The position numbers were made by a program, and so were the translations under genes. Below are positions 31,901 through 44,023 of a stretch of DNA of 64,000 nt, piece by piece. Origin of the DNA: Paramyrothecium sp. XJ0827 (Eukaryota; Ascomycota; Sordariomycetes; Hypocreales; Stachybotryaceae); assembly GCA_020881915.1 (NCBI GenBank), contig JAJFPB010000002.1, forward strand, positions 682,001 through 746,000, in the 5' to 3' direction. The notes below the pieces were generated by a model. It worked only from the letters and a program-made list of their open reading frames with translations, was not told the origin of the DNA and searched no databases. The first letter of the stretch is position 1. The number at the start of each line of letters is the position of its first letter.

Positions 31901-32877
31901 CAAGACGGCAGCTGAATAATGATGTGGGTATCGCCCAAAGAACTAGGGGAAACTCGGAAGCAAGGCCGTTGTAGTCTCGAACCTCCAACTTCGAAAAAAG
32001 ATAACAAAATAATCCGCAACCCCTACGAAACGACGAGCTTCTGCAGGGACTAAGCAAATGAACGACTACCATCGGAAGCTAGGCATGTGACAAGATGCCC
32101 ACTCAGGCACACAAACAATTTCCAACCGTCCACGCGGACGTGCACTAGCCCAGGGTCTAATATACCATCAACTTCAGATTATTGTACTGTGGTCCTCTGA
32201 TCCTGCCCAAGCAATCATCCTCTCCATCAATTTCCTTTTCGAGTTAAGATGCCATGTATAAGAGCCTTAGGAGGTGTTCGCATGCTTGTCTAGTTTTGTG
32301 GTCCGAACTTGGTTCACAGACTAAAGGAAACCCCGGCAAGCGTTGCTCAGCCGCAATTTCAACTGTCGAGTCCAGGCTTGTCTTTTGGTTTTTGGTTCGT
32401 TGAGATTGTTATCAGAGGACACAAGTCTTCCTTGTTAGTCAGTTTCAAGCTTGACTTGCCAGGATTGTTTTGGGAAGTTCATCTTGGAGGTCTTGGCAAT
32501 GCACATGAGCTCTTGGGAGTGCGATATCGAAATGCATAACATGAATTCAGCTACTGTGGTCGCGGCTTCGGATGTGAGCACGCAATGTCGATCTACAAGG
32601 CATTCCAAAGGAAATGTGTCCTTCGATCCAAGTTGCTCCGCTCCTCCGAAGTCACGGCGATCCAAGTATTGGGACCCTGGACATTGAACTACCCCAAGCT
32701 CTGGCCCCGTGGCAAGCTCAGCGCCCATGAAGGCGGCCATTCTTAAAATTCCAGAACTCCTAGCATCCAGTCTCAAGTAAATTCCCCTGGATCTTTGCAA
32801 GCAAACCTCCTGTATCCAGTAAGTTCCCCTTCACACGTGTCCCGACCATGTACTGCTTATGCCAATACGGTCACCAC
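28919..32877. other. Largest gene-free stretch, about 4 kb
   Basis: Only short, mutually overlapping ORFs. Contains a CACCT repeat near 29271 and an AT-rich patch at 30880-30990. I see no transposon ends, tRNA or conserved protein fragment. Confidence 0.45.
29269..29296. repeat. CACCT pentanucleotide repeat
   Basis: Four perfect CACCT units (29271-29290) flanked by CT and CA dinucleotides, located upstream of the seven-helix protein gene. Confidence 0.85.
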
Positions 32878-34231
32878 TCAAGCATTCAGTGTTGCCTGTC
32901 GATTTCGAGAAGCAAACGCCTTTACGACTTCTTGCAGCTGCGTGACTGCTCCGTAGAGCGTCTTGAAAGCCTCAAGGCTCCGCGCGTTGGCGTCGTACAA
33001 GAAGGTGCCCATGGACCTAGACCAGGTCGACTCCTCCTCCACCCTTCGTTCCACCAGCTCCAGCCGCTGTTCCAGGTAGCGGATACGTGACTCGTAACTT
33101 TCACGGTCCCTATCCACCAGAGCTCTGTTACCCACATCCCAAGAGCCTCCGAGGCGAGCAGAGATGCTGCCCGACGTCTCTGATTGCAGGCGTTGGTTCA
33201 GCAACTGCGAGCCTTGTTGAAGAGAAGCCTCGGTTTCTTGGAGTAGATCAAGCGCAATTCTCTGTGAAGCAACACTGAGAGCCGACATGTACTGTTCGAT
33301 ATTTGTGTCCGATGCAAACTGGTCAACCACCTGGGCAGTTGTTTCTGGGGCTTGGGCTTTCTTGCGTCGCTTCTTTGCGTCATTAGCCGCAGCGCCCTCG
33401 TTCAGGGTGGTTTCTTTAGCTGCTCTTTTCTTTCGAGGAGCAGTAGCTCCGTCATCAATTATCATGGTTGATGGCTTTGGAGCTGACATTCGAGAGTCGG
33501 GGTCGGGTTTGATTATGATGCAGTCTTCATCGGATGTAGAAGGAGAAGATGGCCGATCAGCAGAGACGTTCTCGGCTTGACGTCTAACAAAAAAGCCATC
33601 AGCAATCATCCATGAAATGAGGATAGGCAAGCCACCGTTGACGAGAACACAACAAGAGGACTTACGTGGATAAGGACGGGCGAATATTGTCGCCACCGGT
33701 GCCACCACCATTCAGCCAGGTCTGTAAAACGGATGGGGGGTTTGGCTCGGGAATGACCAAACGATGAGAACCTGCAAGAAGATCGTTTATCCGATGTTCC
33801 ATCATCTCTGCCCAAGATGAGCGTTTTGAAGCCCACACTACTTCCAGATTGTCTGGAAGCGGCGGCGCCGTGCATGGGTGTCTGATCCATTCGTCCACCA
33901 ACCGCATGAGGAGGTTCAAAGGCTTCTGCTCTCCGCACTCCAGATCTCGGACTCGAGCAGCCGTGTAGAACTCGCAGACTCCACGAGCCAGTATTGCGTT
34001 GTTGTGCGGGTCGGAGCATCCCTAATCTGCCTGCACGAACACCCAAAAGGTCTCGGAGCCTCGTAGGCTAGAGTAATGATTCAAAAGCCGAAAAAGAAGC
34101 GCCAAGTTACGCTTGAGCGACTTGCCAGGTCCTAGACATTTCTTGGAAAAAGGAAACTTCAAGAGTGCCTTGAAGTTCTCGGGTGCAGGGACTTGATCCG
34201 TCGCGAAGCCAGGGATGTCAGGCATGAACAT
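32878..34231 (-). CDS. Nuclear-type coiled-coil protein interrupted by an in-frame TAG
   Basis: Two exons (34231-33666, 33583-32878; 82-bp GT-AG intron) encode 423 codons in one continuous frame, except for TAG at 34024-34022 (codon 70). Before it the frame reads SLRGSETFWVFVQAD, and after it GCSDPHNNAILARGVCEFY; both sides look like coding sequence and no intron fits around the stop. The second exon has basic clusters (PRKKRAAKE, DAKKRRKKAQ) typical of nuclear localisation and a C-terminal coiled coil (IRYLEQRLELVERRVEEE). I do not recognise the family. If the stop is real, the downstream part could start at M 33919, or the gene is a recent pseudogene; readthrough or a sequence error are alternatives. 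Confidence 0.6.
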
Positions 34232-35025
34232 GGCGACGGTAGAGATTCAAAGTGAAATGCGAAGCGATGAAAGAGTCGAGTATGTTGGGCTTCACACCAA
34301 CGAGAACGAAGTGAATGAGTGAAATTAATTCCGCGCAATGGTCAAAAAGAACAAGAAAAAAGGGTCGTGTCAACAATGTTCGAAAAGTAAACAAAGAAGA
34401 GCGGGTGGTGTTTGCAGGTGACGGCCAGTTTCCCACGGCTGCGTGCATGAGAGCACGATCACCTGACATAACAGCACGCGTTCTTCCTCTCTGTCTTCGC
34501 TCTTGGTCTCATCACTGAACAGCTCCGATATCCGACCGGAAAGTCGTTGGCTAGTCTTCTACCGTGGTCCGACTAGTACCGCCATTCTCTCAGCTGAACT
34601 TGAAGGTCCATCGCATCCACACAAGATAATCACTGCAATGAAGCTAGCACGGAACAAGCAGATGCATTATACAGCAAGCGAGCGAATTTCTAGTCGACTA
34701 TGTCCTTTTTCTTCACATTTGCCTCGAGCAGCAACACGTGGGCCTCTGCCGTTCCGAGGAATTCGCCTCTTTCATCCGCATCGCTTGCCAAGCCTCATGC
34801 TTTTAGACCTCGGCACCCCGTATGCGTCAGAAATACCAACGATGAAACACACTCGACGGCATTGGGGTGCTGTCCTTGCTATCACAAACCGCCAAGATTG
34901 CAAGCCTACGCGTACGCGTGTGCAGACACAACCGCTCCGTCAACCACATCCAGCACAAGCTTCGAGCACAGTACACTTCGTTTACCAATGAACCAGATCA
35001 TTCTAAATGCCGCTGTTATGCTATT
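34232..35025. other. Intergenic region
   Basis: Upstream of the coiled-coil gene and downstream of mdm20 (both minus). Plus-strand ORFs here run antisense into mdm20 and lack family features. Confidence 0.5.
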
Positions 35026-38000
35026 TTACCCCCAATGCACCTCCCGCCAACCCTTCACGTTCATGCTCCAGCTGGCCACCAGCTCCGCCACCGCCGTGCT
35101 CCCCACAAATTTCCCAACGTCCGCCTCTTCCTCAAACACCCACTGCTTGAACCTCTGCATAAAATCCTTCTTCGACACGACCTCGTCGTACAGCCTCGAC
35201 GTCACCGCCTTTCCTTCCTTCAGAACCGCCTCCGCAGCCGACTGGAGGCCCTTCATCTGGGCAACCGCCTCCTTGGGAATGCTGGTCTTGCCTGACCGAT
35301 CGCGCTCCCGCTCGCGGTCGTTCATGGTGAGGATCCACTTTGCAGCAATATGTGCTGCGGTAGCGGCGTCTCGAAGCATGGTGATATTGTGCAATGAGGA
35401 GAGGACCCCAACAATAGAAGAGACCTCACTGTCCTTGGACGAAGGCAGGCTAAGACGGATGTTCTCCAGGGCGATCTTCACCGCATCTGTCAATCCGACG
35501 AAATCCTGTAGGTGATCGGCGGAGACGATCAAACTGGTGCCAAGTGGCAGTAAACCACTGAGCAGACCGATAATCTCAAAGTAGGACACTTCCAGCGCGG
35601 TGCAAGAAGATTGAGCTCCTGGAAGGAACTTATGCAGCGAGTTGCAAAGCTGACCCATCGTTTCTAGAACAAACACTTGATCCGAGTTGGAGTTGGCCTT
35701 GTAGGATGCGGGGGGCTTGTACGTCAGGACATCGTGGAACGCCTCGGACAGGAGAGACAGGTGAGCTCGACGGTTCTGTCATGCGTTAGCAGTGTTTCCA
35801 GTCAACCTTGACACCGCCCTACTCACTGATATAGGAGGCCCCACACGGAGACGAGCATAGGCGGGTGTTGAACTGCTCGAATCCCACGAAGGAAATGAGC
35901 CGTAGTCGAGAGCCTCGGTAAGTTCCAGGTCATCACTCACGTCCGCTATTGAAGTTAGCCACTTGTAGCGAGATGCTCTCTGGCGATTGGTAACCTACTA
36001 TATCGTGGATCTTGGAGGAATTCTCCATATGGCGTTCCGAAAAGCCTCTCTGTCCGGGACTCCTCGACCAAACTCATTGCGCGTGTACAGCTAGACCGGA
36101 GATTCTCGATGTACTTGGGAACGCTTAGGACACTTGTGTAGCTACCCGTCTGGAACGCATCAATGAGTCTCCGCGGCATCCGCAGCTTCAAAGACGTGGT
36201 GTAGTGGGACGCGAGCATGTCAATGAGTTCCCAGCCCCAGTCGTCAGCCGATGAGATGATCGCCGGCGCAATGGTGGAGAGTCTGTCAAAAAAGAGTGGT
36301 GCCAGTGAATCCATGATCGTGCGCTTGACACCCAGGACATCCCAAACTTCCCGTGTCCGGGATCCAGAGCCAACAAGAATGTGCAGCTGAACAAGGAGCA
36401 GAGAGAGCAGGCTATGCTTTGGAGACGCCGAGAGTTGCTTTTCCAATACGAGCAACGCACGCAGGAGATGGCGGGTCGATGTGGGGTTTGGCGCCGTATA
36501 CAGCGGCTTACCGTCCTGCGTGGCGAGACGGATACTGCAGTAGGCGATGAGAATCGCAATCTCAGGCAACACTTCGCTTGAGAAGGCATGGTGTTCCGAA
36601 GCCGATGGCGAGAGAGAATTGTGCAGTTCGAGCGCCGCCCTGGAGATTGTGCTGAGGCATTGGGTACAGGAGGGTGCTGAGGAAACCGCATCACAGACCG
36701 CACACTTGTGACCAGGCTTCTCCGGTGGTGCAGGAGTGTAGATGGAGAGGCACGAAGAGACAAAGTACTGCAGCTTGAGGGCAAGCACCTTGATCCTTGC
36801 TACCTCGACTGGGATCTCGGTCTCGGCGGTCAATGAGGGCACAAACTCGTGAGCGACGTACTTCATCGCTAATGGCTCGAGCTTGTCTACGAAGCCCTTG
36901 ATATCATCGAAGCATGCGAGAGTATTCTTGTACTGCCGAATGTAGGTCTGCAGTTCTCGAAGGCGAGGGGATGCCGCTTCACCGTCCTTTAGGTCCACGT
37001 CGTCGTTGACGGTAAGGCTGAAAGCAATAGATACTTGAGCAAGCTGGAGGTTCCGCGTGTAGATTGGTCGGATATGGGTGGATTTCCGCAACGTGTCGAG
37101 GAGTTCTTGCACTTCCTTTTGTGCTCTGGTGAAGTTAGCATGCGGACGTGCGCAGATTTGCTGGGATGAGTAACGTACTCCGTATCCTGGTTGGTGGTCT
37201 GCTGGGCTGCCTCGATGAATTGCTGCCAAACAGCCCAGTCACATGCCAGAAGATGAGGCTGGCCGTTCTCGTCCGCTTCGGATAGGCATTCCTTGCACAA
37301 AGAGTACAAAGCGTCCCAGTTGCCGTTATTCTTGTGTCTCGTCGCAACACGCATGAAGAGCTCCTTGCGCCCACGGCGGAATTGCGTCTGAGGAGAGAAG
37401 ACGGCGCTGGACAGCAGCTTCTGGAAGTCGCTGTCAGAGCCGTGACTTTCGACAATCTCATAGAGCAGCAGGATCTCCTCTTCTGTTTGGATGGTTCGAG
37501 GTGAGAGCTTGGCGGCATCCTTGTTGTCGCCGGCTTGCTCCTAGACCTGGCGTCAGCAACGGGTAGCTGGCATCTGCGATGAGACTTCACTGTACCTGCT
37601 CCGCGAGCTGCGCAGCCCGCTCAATTTGTCTTTGAGCTAGAGTGCCATAGAGCTTCTTCTTGTCGGCGGGTGCCTGAGAACTCGTCTAGATAGGCGTCAG
37701 AGATCATTCAAGCATGTGGCAGGGGATCCCCTAGCTTACTGCAAGGAGGTGAGTGATGGCAATGTTCCAAAAGAGCAACATTCGCTCCTGCGGGAAGGAC
37801 CGGTCAAGCACGGCAGCAATCTTTAGAGGTCAGTAAGATGGCCAGCCGAGTTGAGCTTGGGTTGGTGCTGCGGCTCACCTGCTGGGCGTTGACGAGATCC
37901 CAATGCAGCAGACATGACTCTAGTGACTGGACGGCAGCATTGCGATCCTTGGGGGAGGCCTTGACAGCGCGGACCCTCAGCGTTCCGAGAGACTCGGTGT

Positions 38001-38369
38001 AGTCGCTCTCGGCGATGAAGGCCAGGCTCGCCCACTCCAGCAGGTTGATGGCATCCACATCCTTGACCACAACGTCGTCCCTGATGAACTGCCAGACCTT
38101 GGACACAGCCTCATACTTTGATCCCGGGTCGTCGAATTGGCTCTCTGCGCAAATCTTCACAATCTGTTGCCGCCGCTCAGTCAGCCACCTGCACGGAAAG
38201 CCGTGTGCGTTGGGTGAAAAGGGTTCCTGCCCACCTCGAAATACTGATCGTTGAAGGTGCGGGCGCGCTTCTCGGCCAGGCGGTAGACGACCTGCCAGTT
38301 GCCGTCGTGGAAGGCCGACTGCAGCTGCAGGTCAACGCCGTTCTTCAGGCGAGGGCGTTGCTGATTCAT
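35026..38369 (-). CDS. mdm20: N-terminal acetyltransferase B auxiliary subunit (Mdm20/Naa25)
   Basis: Eight exons on the minus strand (38369-38235, 38163-37879, 37820-37740, 37685-37596, 37540-37179, 37125-35999, 35945-35827, 35775-35026), all introns 51-71 bp GT-AG, 982 aa. Mdm20/Naa25 is the ribosome-bound auxiliary subunit of NatB, holding the catalytic Naa20 that acetylates Met-Asp/Glu/Asn/Gln N-termini; the complex supports actin and mitochondrial inheritance. Family marks are the N-terminal LQSAFHDGNWQVVYRLAEKRAR tetratricopeptide-like repeat, NAQQIAAVLDRSFPQERMLLFWNI, FIEAAQQTTNQDTEAQKEVQELL, and a C-terminal helical region with DDLELTEALDYGSF. A CAVC-x9-CTQC pair lies mid-protein. The start at 38369 precedes the repeat by only a few residues. 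cox23 lies 409 bp upstream on the same strand. Confidence 0.9.
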
Positions 38370-38778
38370 TTTGCGAAACCGCCTTCAAGATTCGACGATT
38401 TTCATTTTGTTTGGAGGGGCTCGCGACGTGCCACTGAAGCATCGATGGAGGGGCATTGTGGTGTGGCGCAGCAGCAGCAGCAGCAAGGTACCTACCTCAA
38501 GTGTCGATTGTGGCGCACCGACCTGGAAGTGGAATCCACCAACCCGATCCATCACCAAAGAGAGAATCGGCTTCCATGCAGGTGCAGATGTCCAGTCAGT
38601 CTTATGTCATCAATTATGCTAGAGAGGACATGCTTTGCTACATATGTTCCGTATTTTACAATCATTTTACACCGGCTACCATGCTCGAGTTCGTCCCAAT
38701 TCTGCGTGTCGCCTATCCCTTGAGATGTGTTCCGCCAGAGAGCCGAGAGTCGCACAACCGTACGAGCCTGTCGCAGGG
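38370..38778. other. Spacer between cox23 and mdm20
   Basis: 409 bp holding the cox23 3' end and mdm20 promoter; a CAG triplet run (about 38468-38484) is the only feature seen. Confidence 0.5.
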
Positions 38779-39210
38779 CTACCACCAGCTCTTGGACTCC
38801 TTCTTACGTTTTTCGGTCTACACAGTGGGTCAGGAAGCCGTCGAGGCATCAAAGGCAGCGGCCTGTCACGCACCCAGGCCTGCTTGCAATCGCGATATGC
38901 TCTGCGCGACACCGTCAGCATCCCCTGCCCGCCGAGCATCTAGTGTTCGATCGAAACGTACTGGAAGTATTCGCCGCACATTGACTTGTCGCCGTTATTT
39001 CGAAAGAGGCATTTGTAGCTTCGCTGGGCCGCTTCCTGGCACGGATCGTAGTACTCGCTTCTCGATTTGCTAACAGTCCGAACATTGTCAGTCCAAATGG
39101 CCTGTAGCGCAGGGCGTAAGGCTGCTCGATATGGGGCCTTACTTGGAGAACTTCTGTTTGGTCTCGGTGTTCCAGGGCTCCTTGTTGGAGTCCTCCGCGT
39201 TCGACGCCAT
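38779..39210 (-). CDS. cox23: Mitochondrial twin CX9C protein Cox23
   Basis: Four very small exons: 39210-39143, 39069-38962, 38901-38874 (28 nt) and 38817-38779 (39 nt). Introns are 73, 60 and 56 bp, all GT-AG and in frame, giving 80 aa. The spliced protein starts MASNAEDSNKEPWNTETKQK and contains EYYDPCQEAAQRSYKCLFRN followed by GDKSMCGEYFQAYRDCKQAW, ending EKRKKESKSWW. The cysteines form two CX9C pairs (C-QEAAQRSYK-C and C-GEYFQAYRD-C), the helix-loop-helix fold oxidised by Mia40 in the intermembrane space. Cox23 is needed for copper handling and assembly of cytochrome c oxidase. No single ORF reveals this gene; the match of every splice to the family makes it secure. Confidence 0.93.
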
Positions 39211-40500
39211 GACGCAAGCAGTAACGACTGAGGCTGTTGGAGGTTCGAAAGCTCCCGCGAGGATGGGATCGCGAGGATAATCCTCGGTATCCGCTTATCT
39301 TATCGGACCAAAATCCGGAACGCCACAATTGAGTGAGTCGATGTAAATGTATAGGGTAGGCGAATATTCTAAGAACAGTACTGCACGAAGCAAAGGTTCA
39401 ATAAGTTTCCGCGATGTTCGGAATAAAATATGTTAGGAATGACGTTAAACTGAGTACCATTTGCATCTTCATAGAATACAGAAGGTACAGTGCGGAAAAT
39501 ATTTATGCTGTTGTTTAGGTGGAACGTGCCTTCTGTTGTTCCTATCATCCGCACAACTTTTCGGATGCGTGCTCCAAATTGGCTACGAATAAAAAAGAGT
39601 AAAACCGCCGAAGTTAAGGACAAACGCTTTTTTGAGCTTTAATCTTATTTAACAGGTAGTTGTGGCCGTGAAAGCCTCAATCGCGCTTGCAATACCGATT
39701 TCAAGGAGGGCAATCTTATGGACAGCCTGCTGCTTCCAGGTTACCAACTACAGCATGGCAATTTAATATTCAAAGATTGTCCAAGGGGCTATCGATTCTT
39801 TGGGGACAGCAGTCAATAGATTTAGTGCTCGAATTGGTCGTGGATAATTAAAGACAGGAGTTTGGAGTCAGATAGCTAAAGTATCTGCTCTGGATGCCTA
39901 AACAACTTGTCGCTTTCGCCGAAGGCTCAGCCTCAAAATTTAACGCGTGGTCTGGCATCTGGACCAAAAAACCACCGTTCTTGGTAGCTTCTGTCCCCCC
40001 AGAAAAGGAACGCGTAATTGCACAATTTCTTGCAGACGGCTCTAGTGTGACACGCGAACAACGATACTAACAAGACAAGCAGGGCCCGGGTATTCCGCTT
40101 TCCACAAACAACGAGGCGTTGAAATCAATCAGGCAACAAGGTAGTCTCGGAGCAATATACCCTGTGGAACTTGCGACAAGGCACGGCTTAGCTTCTTGAA
40201 AAAAGCATGACCGTTGGCGTCGGCTGTACATTCACGGACTTTCCTAGCGATGACTTCGCTTACAACAATTCGGCAGATTCTTGCGGGGACAGTGTTTTAA
40301 CTGGGCAGGCTCATATTACAGCCCCATTCATTCCAAATAATGTGCATGGGATTACTTTCTTAGCTGGGGGAAAACTTCCAGAAATGAGGCTGTGTACGTG
40401 GGTACTGCCATCAGCACGGCATGTGCGGACTCAAAGTCTGACGAAGCTGACGACGAGGGCTCAGCTTTGGATATTTGGAATGATGAAGCTTTGAAGCATT

Positions 40501-40515
40501 GAAAGAAAGAAAGAA
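40501..40515. repeat. GAAA tetranucleotide repeat
   Basis: Three perfect GAAA units and a partial fourth, in the cupin promoter region. Confidence 0.8.
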
Positions 40516-40542
40516 AGAATGATTGACAATGTTTACCCTGGC

Positions 40543-40549
40543 GAAGTAT
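40543..40549 (+). promoter_or_regulatory. TATA-box-like element of the cupin gene
   Basis: TATAAAG lies 119 bp before the ATG at 40668, with an A/C-rich leader between. Confidence 0.45.
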
Positions 40550-40667
40550 AAAGCGCGGTTCAAATCCTCCAATTATTGAATTATCAGCACTCAAAGCATT
40601 AAACAACCAAACTCACTACTCAATAGCATCCTCTACATACTTGAACGACTTAGACAAAACAGCAATC

Positions 40668-41495
40668 ATGTTCTCCGATTCAATCTATCGCGGCGTTGCT
40701 GTTGCCCTTGCACTATCCTCGTGTGCAAGTGCGGCACCTTCCCAGGCGCCGGCAAAGACCCCAGCTGGACTCAGTTTGACTGCTCAGCTTCAGCTTGCTG
40801 ATACGTGAGTAACACCCGGAAATATTGAAAATGATTTTGGATCGGAGGAATGGCTAACAATTGGATAGCGCTGTTGATCGTTATCGACTGCTGCCCAAGG
40901 ATGAGGACTTCATCTTTGATTTCAAAAAGAGTTCCTTCCCATTTGCCAATCGCAAGAGCTTTCCCGCTCTTGTCGGCAGCGGATTGACCTTGAGTCTTAC
41001 GGAGATCCCTCGTATGTCATAGAAGCCTTTTCCATTTTTGAAGTTTGGTCCTGACCCTGGGTTGCAGCTTGCGGCATGGCGTCCCTCCATATTCACCCAC
41101 GAGCAGCCGAGGCTTTTGCCGTTGTGTCTGGCCGCATCATTGCCGAATCGGTTCCCGAAGTCGGCGTGTTAGATGATAAAAACAAGACTCGTGTCATCCG
41201 TGCCGAGCTTGGCCCTCACCAGATGACCATTTTCGCCGCCGGTGCATTTCATGTGCAGGTCAACCCGGACTGCGTGCCTGCCACCATTATTGCTGCGTTC
41301 TCCTCTGAGGACCCCGGATCGGCCTTGATTGCGCCTCAGACCTTTGCTTTGAGCGACGACATTGTTGCTGAGACCTTCGGGAACAGCATTGCTGGTCAGG
41401 ACATTGAAAAGGTCCGAAAGGCGATTCCTCGTGGCCCAGCTTTCCTGGTCGATGAGTGCTTGGCCAAATGTAAGCTGCCAAAGAACCGGGTATAA
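40668..41495 (+). CDS. Secreted germin/spherulin-like cupin
   Basis: Three exons (40668-40804, 40869-41011, 41068-41495; introns 64 and 56 bp), 235 aa. The signal peptide spans about residues 1-23 (VAVALALSSCASA). Germin box 1 is visible as GMASLHIHPRAAEAFAVVSG, with two metal-ligand histidines and the glutamate in the usual order. Box 2 appears as IFAAGAFHVQVNPDC with the third histidine, but the normal Pro of that box is Ala. Two cysteines near the ends (PPCGM and DECLAKC) may form disulfides. Fungal members include spherulin-1-like stress proteins, and some germins are Mn oxalate oxidases or superoxide dismutases; which activity applies here cannot be told. Joining exons restores TAVDRYRLLP and EIPPCGMASLH. 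Confidence 0.88.
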
Positions 41496-42114
41496 GGCGA
41501 TGTACACGGCGAGAGTGGATAGCGGGCGGTGATACATGTACTGTAACACATTGTTGTTTCGGAGTGGACCATGATCTCAAGCAATTGGTAGCACTTGAAG
41601 GCGGCGATGTGCACTTTTTTCTTTCCCTTCGATAGGTCTCAGACTTGATTTACTACTACACTCGCTTTACGTTTTATATAGATCAAATTGGTATCAATGC
41701 CTTTTGAAACCGTTGACCGAGCCTCCGTGTCATTTTGTCATGCTGTTTTGTGATAGGCGCAGTTCACCACCAATCAAATCCACGATTAATGAGCCGCTGA
41801 GAGAAAGGTACCCGAAAACACGGAAATTAATATAATTCCAAACCAACGAAGAATACGGTGTGGACAAAGAAAGTATTCTGAAACTATCCAATAACGAGAA
41901 TGGAATAAAATTGAAGCAAAAGAGTATCATGAAGGAGTACTTGTAGACAATTAGATCTTGTGGTGAATTCTACAAGGGGTGGTCAATGTACCAAGTACTG
42001 GGCATTCCCTTAAAGTACGGTTGCCTGGAAGACGGCGGGGTAAATGAACTCGCTTCTTACAACACCAAACGCGAGGATAGGACTGGCTTTGCGCTAGCTC
42101 AAGCGAGACCAAGC
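41496..42114. other. Intergenic region
   Basis: No supported gene; AT-rich in 41750-41950. Confidence 0.5.
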
Positions 42115-42847
42115 ATGGCTGAACCAAATTCAGATTGGACGGTTGAAGCTGCCCTGCAAGCAATTGGCTTTGATGGCTCTTCTCCGCTGGCACTCGGTCT
42201 GCTTGCCGGGCGCTTGAAGAAGGTCAAGCGCGCAGGATGGTTGAGATTCGGAATCGAGTAAATGATCCGCGTTCGCTTCTATCTGACTTACACTAAGCCC
42301 CATCAGTGCCGAATCCGTCGCAGACCACTCGTATCGAATGGCCTTCATCGCATTGAGCCTACCTTCCGACATCGACCGCGCCCAATGCATCCAGCTGTGC
42401 CTGGTGCACGATCTTGCCGAAGCCATCGTGGGCGACATCACACCGATGAGCAAAGTACCCAAGGCAGAAAAGGTGCGACGGGAGGCCCTCGTCATGGACT
42501 ACTTCGCAGAGAATTCGGGACCAGAGGGCCAGAACATTCGTACCTTGTGGCATGAGTTTGAGGACGGCGCCTCACCCGAAAGCCGTGTCGCACAAGACAT
42601 TGACAAACTCGAGATGATGCTTCAAGCCATTGAGTATGAGAAGCAGCTGGAAGGGAAAGTCGACCTGGGCGAGTTCATGGGCGCGAAGCGGAAACTGAAG
42701 ACTTCTGTGTGTATTGAATATGCGGAGAAAATTGCAGCAGAACGCGAGGCATTCTGGGGTGGCAGGACACACATTAGGGGGGACTTGGAAGACGGGGGAA
42801 TGTCCGAAGAGCAACGCAAACTGCAGGATGCGTACTACGCTCAATAA
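42115..42847 (+). CDS. HD-domain 5'-nucleotidase-like protein (HDDC2/Ygk1 type)
   Basis: Two exons (42115-42257, 42307-42847; 49-bp intron), 227 aa. The order of motifs matches HD-domain phosphohydrolases of the HDDC2/YfbR type, which remove phosphate from deoxynucleoside monophosphates: LAGRLKKVKRAGWLRFGI, AESVADHSYRMA (His about 55), VHDLAEAIVGDITP (His-Asp at 82-83), and a later ESRVAQDIDKLEMMLQA with the final Asp. These four residues are the expected metal-binding set. There is no signal or membrane segment, so it is cytosolic. The splice (GA + T) restores the GIDAESVADHS junction. Ygk1-like proteins in yeast belong here. It is a housekeeping-type gene between a secreted cupin and a serine hydrolase. 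Confidence 0.9.
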
Positions 42848-44023
42848 GATGATTCGTGTTTATGCAGTCAAATTACCTCTGCTCCTTCAACAAGCCTGAT
42901 GGCCAAGTAAAAGTCCCGAGAGGGAAAATCTGGATACATGCGGTTGACATGGTCACAATCTGGGCTAGGGGACCTGCATCAGTCAAATTTTCTTCTTACT
43001 TTGTTGAACGAAAAAGCCGCTTCGTTTCGATAACTACCCACGGTCTGGCTCTGGTCAGATGACATAAGTTCGGTTGAAGGCCGTTAGCATTACCGAATGG
43101 AAAGGGCCAACATTACCCCGTGGCCGGTGTTTCCGCGGCCATCCAAACGTGAGGCTGCTTCGCGTGGCTTCAGATCGACAGTGGGGGAACGCCGCTGTCC
43201 TGCAAATTCCTGCTACTTTGGGCCTTACCGAGAAGACGGTGAACTCGACACTCCTACACCACGTGTGCTCTCAGGGTCCTGATTAATAATGTTCTTCCCT
43301 CGTCTGTCATGTTGATCGGCATCAGATTGGGCACCAGAGAACCTGAAAGATGCATGGGCTGAAAGCCACATACCGGGGATGCGGCCTAGGCCGCTAAATA
43401 TGCTTAAACCCTTGCATAATCGGCTACCAAAGACGTCGCCGAGCATGGGTCCGAACATGGAAAAGCCTAGGGGTGGCAGCCATGCTGAAAACGTGCGTAT
43501 TTGTGATGCTCAAGTAATTGGACGCCACTGCTTGGCAGGTTGATTTCTCGGCCTGTCCTTGTTCGCCAAGAGAAACACCGAGTTTGTGCTTATCCAAGAA
43601 TTTCTTGTCCTAAAACCAAATCATGTTTCTCCATTATGAAGGGTCTTGTCTAACGCTTCAATTGTCCAATTGTGTTCTCTGCCAAGAATCAGGGACCTCC
43701 CTTTGCAAATCTTGCAAAACCTTGTGACAGCAACATCCCCCTCAAACATCGTATTCTTCGCGGCGGATACGTTATTCGGGTCCGACAAGATGCGCATCGT
43801 GATCATTGTAATGGTTAGTGCAATGGTTAGTGCAATAGTTAGCGCGTGTGATCTTGTTGAAGTGGTCGTAAGAGTCATAATTGCGAGTCGTTGAGGTTGA
43901 ATGTAAATGCGTATAAGTAGAGCCGCAAAGTGCCGTTTGTAGAATGGATTCCAATGCCTCACGACAAGCTTGGAGTCAATCGGCCTTTACCATAATATTC
44001 AATCTTGCTCTTGGTTCGCCAAA
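42848..44023. other. Intergenic region
   Basis: No supported gene. A short direct repeat around TGGTTAGTGCAATGGTTAGTGC at 43811 is the only pattern seen. Confidence 0.45.

Larger units (their letters stand above)
39211..40667. other. Intergenic region, AT-rich
   Basis: About 1.4 kb without a supported gene; an 84-codon minus ORF (39369-39623) has no recognised features. A GAAA microsatellite and a TATA-like box precede the cupin gene. Confidence 0.45.

Noticed and set aside
34700..35515. 271-codon plus-strand ORF
   Set aside because: Runs antisense through the last exon of mdm20; Ser/Thr-rich shadow frame.
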